From NCBI GenBank assembly GCA_046597185.1, contig JBKJLF010000415.1, forward strand, positions 1 through 8,499: a stretch of 8,499 bases of DNA, written 5' to 3'. This stretch comes from CAMBDR01 sp046597185. GTDB taxonomy: Bacteria; Pseudomonadota; Gammaproteobacteria; Burkholderiales; Burkholderiaceae_D. The notes beneath the pieces were generated by a model that was not told where the DNA came from, did no database searches, and worked only from the letters and a program-made list of their open reading frames with translations. Within the stretch, counting starts at the first letter, position 1; every line of letters starts with the position of its first letter. The translations under genes and the position numbers were made by a program. Positions 1-4,535 of the stretch are shown here, in pieces.

Positions 1-1
1 C

Positions 2-541
2 CGGCTACAACTTGATTTGCGCTTTCCGAACCAGTGGCATGATGCCGAGAGCGGATTGCACTATAATTACCAGCGCTATTACGACCCCGAGAGTGGGCAA
101 TATTTAAGCCCTGATCCGATTGGCATGGCGGGCGGGATGCGTGCGCAGGGGTATGTGGGGAATCCGAGTGTTTGGGTTGATCCGTTGGGGTTGATTAAAT
201 GTGGTTTGACAGGCGACGATGTTGGCAGTGCCACCAATCTACCTGTTGTCAAACCGGGTTCACCACAATGGAAAAAGGCAATTGAGACGATTGGCGCTCG
301 CGGAAAATCAAATTTCAGAACGGAAAACCGCACCATTGCGGAAAGGCTTTTGCATGCATCGAAAAGCAATATGAACGAACAACCAACCTATACCAAAGCA
401 ATCTACAAAAAGGGCTATGAGCACCACCCTGACGAGTCGAATACAAATAATGCGCCAGAGAACAATCTTCCGCACATCAAGTGGATAGATTGGGAAAGTG
501 GCAAATCTAATGGTGGAGCAGGGCATATATTTTATGAATAA
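2..541 (+). CDS. RHS-repeat polymorphic toxin, C-terminal end (5' partial)
   Basis: The reading frame is already open at the left edge, so the true start lies outside the window; the in-frame TTG at 17 is internal. The first ~64 codons are the classic end of an RHS core: a FPNQWHDAESGLHYNYQRYY-type motif, then YDPESGQYLSPDPIG, then NPSVWVDPLGL ending at 193. In RHS proteins this core forms a shell around a variable C-terminal toxin, released by cleavage near the DPxGxx junction. The remaining ~115 residues (194-538) are therefore the toxin. It is polar, has no membrane segment, and ends in HIKWIDWESGKSNGGAGHIFYE, with conserved-looking His, Asp and Gly positions and an EHHPDES segment. I do not recognise a named nuclease, deaminase or ADP-ribosyltransferase family in it. 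The stop TAA overlaps the next gene by 8 bases, as expected for a toxin with its immunity partner. RHS identity is sure; toxin activity is inferred. Confidence 0.9.
   Translation, partial: RLQLDLRFPNQWHDAESGLHYNYQRYYDPESGQYLSPDPIGMAGGMRAQGYVGNPSVWVDPLGLIKCGLTGDDVGSATNLPVVKPGSPQWKKAIETIGARGKSNFRTENRTIAERLLHASKSNMNEQPTYTKAIYKKGYEHHPDESNTNNAPENNLPHIKWIDWESGKSNGGAGHIFYE
149..205 (+). repeat. RHS core-tip repeat, copy 1
   Basis: This is the end of the RHS core plus the first codons of the toxin (GYVGNPSVWVDPLGL and beyond). It matches 1003-1059 at about 49 of 57 aligned bases without gaps. The pair marks the recombination-prone junction at which toxin tips are swapped. Confidence 0.85.
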
Positions 542-983
542 TTTACTGTTTGACGAAAACGCGTTCGCTACCGCATGGCGCTTCAATTCCCCCGACTGTA
601 AGTTGACCGACCCGGAAAAAGCGAAACTGGTTTTTTTATACCCATGGCAGGCGTGTGTTTTATGGGAGGAGGAAATTTCGCGAGACCACAGCCATTTAAT
701 GAACATACCATCCGATACCATTACGGTATTACATAAAACTGTGCTGGATTTCGATTTGCCTGAATCAGGCGAACAATTCTTTCACACACAACTTGGGCTG
801 ATCTCAACAGTTATTTTTTTCTGGGGACCACAATGCGCTTGCCTTGTACCAGTACCAATTTTAATCAAGGCTTGGACTGATTTTTTCTATCCTTCCGATG
901 AAAATTCGATTGTCTGTGCATTTAATAAACCGGAGAAGATATTTTCATTTGAGAATACTTTTTTCAGTGTAATACGGGGCTAG
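534..983 (+). CDS. Putative immunity protein for the RHS toxin
   Basis: A 149-residue protein starting MNNLLFDENAFATAWRFNSP. The ATG at 534 overlaps the toxin stop by 8 bases, an arrangement typical of translationally coupled toxin and immunity genes. GGAG (515-518) and AGGG (520-523) lie upstream, the latter 10 bases from the ATG; a GTG at 498 and an ATG at 510 are alternative in-frame starts. The product is rich in aromatic residues (FLYPWQAC, VIFFWGPQ, WTDFFYP) and acidic residues and has no signal peptide, consistent with a cytosolic protein binding the toxin before export. Base composition is clearly more AT-rich than the pilin and kinase genes, as is common for exchanged immunity genes. 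I do not recognise the family; the role rests on position, size and overlap. Confidence 0.75.
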   Translation: MNNLLFDENAFATAWRFNSPDCKLTDPEKAKLVFLYPWQACVLWEEEISRDHSHLMNIPSDTITVLHKTVLDFDLPESGEQFFHTQLGLISTVIFFWGPQCACLVPVPILIKAWTDFFYPSDENSIVCAFNKPEKIFSFENTFFSVIRG

Positions 984-1002
984 TATGGCATTTTGCGCTC
1001 GC

Positions 1003-1059
1003 GGGTATGTGGCTTATCCGAGCGTTTGGATTGATCCGTTGGGGTTGAATTAGTGTGGT
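1003..1059 (+). repeat. RHS core-tip repeat, copy 2
   Basis: Partner of 149-205, displaced by 854 bases, with 8 mismatches in 57. The differences include the base changes that create the stop at 1051-1053. Exchange between the two copies would delete the active toxin tip together with its immunity gene. Confidence 0.85.
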
Positions 1060-1124
1060 AGCCTGGGTGTAGGCCGACGCGGCGCTTTAAATCAGGCAAA
1101 GCGTGATCTCGGGATTCAAAGAGT

Positions 1125-1130
1125 TAGGAG
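1125..1130 (+). promoter_or_regulatory. Ribosome binding site for the truncated immunity frame
   Basis: TAGGAG sits 6 bases before the ATG at 1137. It is the best Shine-Dalgarno match in the RHS cassette and supports 1137 as a genuine former gene start rather than a chance frame. Confidence 0.6.
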
Positions 1131-1136
1131 TTTTCA

Positions 1137-1247
1137 ATGACATGCTGGACTGATCTGGTGCTTGATGCTGAAAAAATAAAAGCCATTTTCCCAAAGACAA
1201 CCCCCCTGTGTCAAACTAATGTGAGCCAATCTCCCCAACGGCTTTAA
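1137..1247 (+). pseudogene. Truncated immunity gene, N-terminal remnant
   Basis: A 36-codon frame beginning MTCWTDLVLDAEKIKAIFPK and ending at TAA 1245-1247. It overlaps the stop of the displaced toxin tip (CAATGA) and has a strong ribosome binding site, the layout of an immunity gene. The opening W-x-D-L-x-x-x-A-E-K-I-x-x-I-F-P pattern is like the first residues of small RHS immunity proteins of the kind grouped as Imm50; this comparison is from memory and tentative. A full protein would be over 100 residues, so the gene is cut off, probably from around 1200 onward where the frame loses family character (SQSPQRL). It was presumably cognate to the deleted toxin of the displaced tip. It may still yield a short peptide, but is unlikely to be protective. 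Confidence 0.55.
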
Positions 1248-1296
1248 TGAAGGCAGCGCCCGCATGCAACAACAAATATTGGCAGCAGTCGCACAT
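1216..1296 (-). other. Very short reading frame, uncertain
   Basis: A 26-codon minus-strand frame starting MCDCCQYLLLHAGAAFIKAV and ending before the immunity remnant's 3' end on the other strand. Its ATG overlaps the stop of the preceding short frame as TGATG, which can signal translational coupling, but may be chance at this length. No family is recognised; it could be a scrap of a degraded gene. Confidence 0.15.
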
Positions 1297-1400
1297 CATG
1301 GCCCCCAGACCCTTTGCATCAGGCGATAGCCGTCAGGATCATGTCGCGCCAGTTCTGCCCGGATGCGCACTTTTTTTAATTCCTCCCAATGCATCGCCTG
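1248..1400. other. Spacer between the RHS cassette and the Roco gene
   Basis: The two units converge here. Apart from the two tiny minus-strand frames I see no complete gene, no clear hairpin-plus-T-run terminator and no insertion-sequence ends. A run of seven T at 1371-1377 has no adjacent strong stem on the plus strand. Confidence 0.5.
1296..1394 (-). other. Short reading frame downstream of the Roco gene, uncertain
   Basis: A 32-codon minus-strand frame, MHWEELKKVRIRAELARHDP then DGYRLMQRVWGP, beginning 6 bases after the Roco stop codon. Composition is protein-like (amphipathic, charged helix), but there is no convincing ribosome binding site. It could be a small downstream gene of the Roco unit or the leftover end of a decayed gene. 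No family recognised. Confidence 0.25.
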
Positions 1401-3812
1401 CTAATCTGTCAGCTTGCGTAGCCATGCCATCAGGCGCTGGTTGAAGCTGTTTTTGATGGTGTCGGCTACCACTACGTCCCCCGTGCTGCTGTCAGTGATA
1501 TTGACATGCTTGCTATCATCATGATTGGCTACGACATGCGGACGATCTCCGTAGATGTGTTGCGTAAAGTGCTGGTGGATTTCCCTGGCCTGGGTGGCGG
1601 CAGAGATAAATGTTTTCAACACCTGGTCAACGTGGTAGGTATTGCCCGAGTCCGCCACGTAATCGTTTTGGCCGCGTGCGACCATGGCCAGCAATTGGCG
1701 GTACGGGGCTTTTTCTGCCTCGCGCGGGCTTGCGCGCTCGCGTAGTGTGGGTGCGGCCGTGCGCGCGCTGGCGGGCAGGGCGACAAATTCCTTATAATCG
1801 ATGGTCAGGCGTTGCAAAATCTGTTGGATGTCGTCACGCAAAATCACCAGATAATCCTTGGCATCCGGCCCCTGCACCCAGATTTGCAGCTTACGCAACT
1901 GGTAATCCACTTGCAGCAGGGCGCTGGCTTGCAGCTCGCTGGCGGCCAGCACCACGCCGGTTTGCCATACAGTTTGGTGGTGGATTTCGCGGTGGCGGGT
2001 GACGATCAATTCGGGCATGATGTGGCGCGGCAAAAATACCTCAAATACCAGTTCAAACGCCAGCGCGTCGGTTTTGTATACGGCAAGTTCCGGCTGGTTG
2101 GCCGCCAGTAGCGCGGGTATGATCAGGGTGTCACGCTGGTCGGGCAGGCAATAGCAGAGCTTGAATTCGCGCATCGCTTCCATGATCAAGTCGCAATGGG
2201 CGGCGGAATAGGTGAGCACGTTGCCATTGTCGTCGGCTACGCTTTCTTTGCTGAGAATGGCCACGATTTCGCGCGTGCTAAGGTGGGCGCGCTTGGCATA
2301 CATCAGGGTGTAAATGCCATAGGTGAGCCAACGCGGGTTGAGTACGTAGCCATCGACAAAGGGTAATTGCTTGAAATGGATGATGACACCCAGGTTATCC
2401 AGCGTGGTCAGTAAAAAGTCGCGCTTTTGCGCTTCATCCAGATTGACCTGATTTGTCTCGCATAGCGCATCAAAATCGGGCTTGGCCAAAAACGACGATT
2501 TGCTGTCACGCAGGGCTTGTAGCAGGGCAAACTGCGGTGCGGTAAACATCACCTGATGCGTGCCCAGCGTGCGCAGTTGCTGGCAAAATTCCTGGTAAAA
2601 GTCGTCATAGTGCGATTTGTGCGTGGTTTTGGCTCCGGTACAGGAGAGTGGGCAATATTTGACGATGTTGGGGTATTTTTGCCGTAACAAGCCCATGTCC
2701 AGGTTTAGATCGGCCTGGTCGGCGCGGTTGCCGACGATGATGACGGCAGAATTGCCGCCAAAGTTTTTGACGTGTTCCAGCCAATATTCGGCTTGCCCGG
2801 TGGCGCTGATTTCGCTGCGGGCGCTGATCACCAGTACGTACAGGCAGGCTTCGCGCAAAAACAGTTGGTGCGTGGCATGCACCATGACTTGGCCGCCAAA
2901 GTCCCAAAAATGGCCCTGGATGGCGGTGTCGGGCACGCGCCATTCGTGGATATCGATACCGACGGTTTGCTTTTCCTGTGGGCATACCTCCTGGTTGTGT
3001 AGGACGCGGATCAACGATGTTTTACCGGCTTCGCCATAGCCGATAAAAATGGCGCGCACGCGGTTCAGGGGTTTTACATCGGGTTTGTCGCGCAATTGCA
3101 GGAGGTAGGCATTGATTTGGGCTGCGCCTTGCGATTCGATTGATTCAGGTAGCAGCGCGGCTTGGCGCAGCATGGCAATGGCTGGCGCTTTGCCGTTCAG
3201 CCTGTCCAGATAAAAATCCAGCCAATAGGCAAAACCGGGGTCAAGTGTTTTGGCTGCCGTGGCCAGATCTTGCAAAAATGACTGGAATGGCTTGGGCAAA
3301 CCATTGGGCCATAATGGCAGGGTGAGAAACTGGTTTTTTGAATATTGCTTTGAAATTATAAGCGTAATGTCAGCGTTAATCGAATCAATGATATAATGCC
3401 TTTCGGCGGCGGCGGCGGCGGCGTAGGCGGTGGCCGCTTTACGCGCAACGGTAACTAAGTCTTTTTCACCATGTCCGGACAAAACAGCAACATTACACGC
3501 CGCAAACATCGCAAACAAATGTTCAGCTCTTTTTTCTTGCGGCCAAAACCAAAAAACTTCCTGATTTCCCTGACGTTTGCGCGCCAGCAAGGGTAACACG
3601 GGTAGCGCCACTCGCGCCGCAAACGCTACCGCTGCTTCTTTTGGCAAAGTCTGCAATTGTGCTTTTATCTGTTGCCTGAATTCGTCCTGATCCATACGCC
3701 CCGCTACCTGACTGAAACTTGCAGTATAGCGCCAAAACCCGCCCAGCAACCAACCAAATGCTGCCCATTGCGCCCCCAACCCTTTTCCAGTTCTATTTTG
3801 GGTTATAGTCAT
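1401..3812 (-). CDS. Roco-type GTPase (Roc-COR) without leucine-rich repeats
   Basis: An 803-residue cytosolic protein. The Ras-like Roc domain shows the P-loop GYGEAGKTS at 258-266, the G3 motif WDFGGQ with D304, and the G4 motif NRAD at 362-365 (NKxD in most GTPases). A COR dimerisation region follows, with the typical YVLNPRWLTYGIYTLMYA block. Roco proteins are GTPases whose nucleotide state controls dimerisation and an attached output. The leucine-rich repeats usual in this family are absent; instead there is a ~240-residue helical N-terminus with an FWFWPQEKRAEHLF segment and an Ala-rich stretch. The last ~40 residues hold HVNITDSSTGDVVVADTIKN followed by SFNQ, a tail type seen on bacterial conflict and signalling proteins. 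The ATG at 3812 has AAAGG (3819-3823) at 6-base spacing; Met40 (MDQDEF, 3695) is a possible alternative start. The gene is transcribed towards the RHS debris. Domain assignment is firm; target and role are unknown. Confidence 0.88.
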   Translation of the reverse strand: MTITQNRTGKGLGAQWAAFGWLLGGFWRYTASFSQVAGRMDQDEFRQQIKAQLQTLPKEAAVAFAARVALPVLPLLARKRQGNQEVFWFWPQEKRAEHLFAMFAACNVAVLSGHGEKDLVTVARKAATAYAAAAAAERHYIIDSINADITLIISKQYSKNQFLTLPLWPNGLPKPFQSFLQDLATAAKTLDPGFAYWLDFYLDRLNGKAPAIAMLRQAALLPESIESQGAAQINAYLLQLRDKPDVKPLNRVRAIFIGYGEAGKTSLIRVLHNQEVCPQEKQTVGIDIHEWRVPDTAIQGHFWDFGGQVMVHATHQLFLREACLYVLVISARSEISATGQAEYWLEHVKNFGGNSAVIIVGNRADQADLNLDMGLLRQKYPNIVKYCPLSCTGAKTTHKSHYDDFYQEFCQQLRTLGTHQVMFTAPQFALLQALRDSKSSFLAKPDFDALCETNQVNLDEAQKRDFLLTTLDNLGVIIHFKQLPFVDGYVLNPRWLTYGIYTLMYAKRAHLSTREIVAILSKESVADDNGNVLTYSAAHCDLIMEAMREFKLCYCLPDQRDTLIIPALLAANQPELAVYKTDALAFELVFEVFLPRHIMPELIVTRHREIHHQTVWQTGVVLAASELQASALLQVDYQLRKLQIWVQGPDAKDYLVILRDDIQQILQRLTIDYKEFVALPASARTAAPTLRERASPREAEKAPYRQLLAMVARGQNDYVADSGNTYHVDQVLKTFISAATQAREIHQHFTQHIYGDRPHVVANHDDSKHVNITDSSTGDVVVADTIKNSFNQRLMAWLRKLTD
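3404..3423 (-). repeat. Trinucleotide tract (CGG on +, GCC on -) in the Roco gene
   Basis: About 6.7 uninterrupted copies of CGG on the plus strand encode a run of six alanines near residues 131-136 of the Roco protein (TAYAAAAAAERH). The unit is three bases, so slippage changes the alanine number and not the frame. Confidence 0.8.
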
Positions 3813-3861
3813 GGCTTGCCTTTGGTTTTGTCAATTTTGATGTAAGCGGGATCATACAACG
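3813..3861. promoter_or_regulatory. Divergent intergenic region, Roco (-) and pilin (+)
   Basis: These 49 bases must hold the 5' signals of both genes. On the minus strand TTGACA (3834-3829) is a perfect -35 match, but the best -10 (TATAAC, 3807-3802) is 21 bases away and inside the annotated Roco start; if real it would favour Met40 as start. On the plus strand TTGTCA (3828-3833) overlaps the same site without a good -10. Promoter calls here are weak. Confidence 0.3.
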
Positions 3862-4383
3862 ATGGATCAGCCAACCTTTTCTCATTTATTGCCAAAATTG
3901 CCGCAGCAAACCGCATTCACCCTGCTGGAAATGCTATGCGTCATCGCCATTATCGCCATCTTATCGGCCCTGGCCCTGCCATCCTGGCAGCATCGCACCA
4001 TCCGCCTGCAAATCGAAGCCGCGCTCCCCTTGGCTGATATCCCCAAAGCCAAAGTCGCCGAGCAATACGCCTTACTGCAAACCTTCCCCATCGATAATGC
4101 CGCAGCCGGTTTACCCGTAGCAGAAAAATACGTCAGCCTGCATATCAAATCTGTCACCATTAACGATGGCGTGATTCATTTGCGCTTCGGTAATTCAGCC
4201 CACCCCCTGCTGCAAGATAAAGTCATCAGCCTGCGCCCCGCCGTCGTTACCGATGCACCAATTGTGCCCGTTGCATGGATTTGCGACAAAGCCAACGTGC
4301 CCGACAAAATGACGGTGCATGGCGACAACCAAACCAGTGTGCCGAAAGAATTCATGCCCTTGTTTTGCATGGCAAGAAAATAA
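3862..4383 (+). CDS. Type IV pilin (PilA-like major or minor pilin)
   Basis: A 173-residue prepilin with the class III signal QQTA|FTLLEMLCVIAIIAIL. After prepilin peptidase cleavage the mature protein starts with Phe19, carries Glu at +5 (E23), and has the hydrophobic helix that embeds in the membrane and later packs in the pilus core. The rest follows the PilA pattern: a FPIDNAAAGLP block, a YVSLHIKSVTINDGVIHLRF strand pair, LRPAVV, and a C-terminal disulfide loop between C141 (WICD) and C169 (LFC). It is therefore a fibre subunit for adhesion, twitching or DNA uptake. Oddities are an 18-residue leader, longer than usual for type IVa pilins, Ala at -1 instead of Gly, and an extra Cys27 in the helix. 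The ribosome binding site is poor (AGCGGG about 11 bases upstream). No other pilus gene is in view, so major versus minor pilin cannot be decided. Confidence 0.9.
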   Translation: MDQPTFSHLLPKLPQQTAFTLLEMLCVIAIIAILSALALPSWQHRTIRLQIEAALPLADIPKAKVAEQYALLQTFPIDNAAAGLPVAEKYVSLHIKSVTINDGVIHLRFGNSAHPLLQDKVISLRPAVVTDAPIVPVAWICDKANVPDKMTVHGDNQTSVPKEFMPLFCMARK

Positions 4384-4535
4384 GAACGCCAGAAAAAACG
4401 CCGTAATGCCCTCAGGCATGATAATTGCTCCAAGAAAACATAGTAAGATAGCTGAACCATGGCCATGGCGGGCACTGTCTGCCGGGGTATTTTGCGGATG
4501 TTTTGCGGATGTTTTGTGATTGGGCGCGGGTAATC
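4384..4535 (+). other. Gap between pilin and sensor kinase
   Basis: No convincing gene is seen. It contains a small hairpin (ATGCC/GGCAT, 4406-4419, loop CTCA) with no T-run, a 12-base palindrome CCATGGCCATGG at 4458-4469, and the 11-base tandem repeat at 4490-4511. The kinase frame is open upstream to 4452, so part of this gap could be coding if an earlier start is used. Confidence 0.5.
4490..4511 (+). repeat. 11-bp tandem repeat before the kinase start
   Basis: TTTTGCGGATG occurs twice head to tail, followed by a partial third copy (TTTTGTGA, 4512-4519). Each copy ends in ATG; the one at 4509 is in frame with the kinase, the one at 4498 is not. Confidence 0.8.

Larger units (their letters stand above)
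985..1140 (+). pseudogene. Displaced RHS core tip with truncated second toxin domain
   Basis: Immediately after the immunity stop, one frame reads MAFCARGYVAYPSVWIDPLGLN, then an in-frame TAG (1051-1053), then CGSLGVGRRGALNQAKRDLG and a few more residues to TGA (1138-1140). The first part repeats the end of the RHS core (compare GYVGNPSVWVDPLGL at 149-193). The RRGALNQAKRDLGI stretch resembles the start of another common RHS toxin tail (RGAFxxAKRDAGI type, recalled from family knowledge). The toxin body is missing: only about 27 residues follow the junction before the stop, which overlaps the next start. This is an orphan rhs tip left by module exchange, decayed by one nonsense change and a large deletion. 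It may still serve as a recombination donor. Confidence 0.8.

Noticed and set aside
308..721. A 137-codon minus-strand frame across the toxin and immunity genes.
   Set aside because: It is antisense to two better supported genes and spans their boundary.
1247..1444. A 65-codon plus-strand frame.
   Set aside because: It runs into the end of the Roco gene on the other strand, has no ribosome binding site, and has low-complexity Ala/Pro content.
3812..3830. A possible sigma-54 promoter for the pilin (TGGCTT ... near-match).
   Set aside because: The -12 element does not have GC at the required spacing; only a near miss.
4406..4419. A hairpin after the pilin gene as a terminator.
   Set aside because: The stem is only 5 bp and no T-run follows; not enough to call.
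4458..4469. The palindrome CCATGGCCATGG.
   Set aside because: Short, isolated and easily explained by chance; no second site supports an operator.
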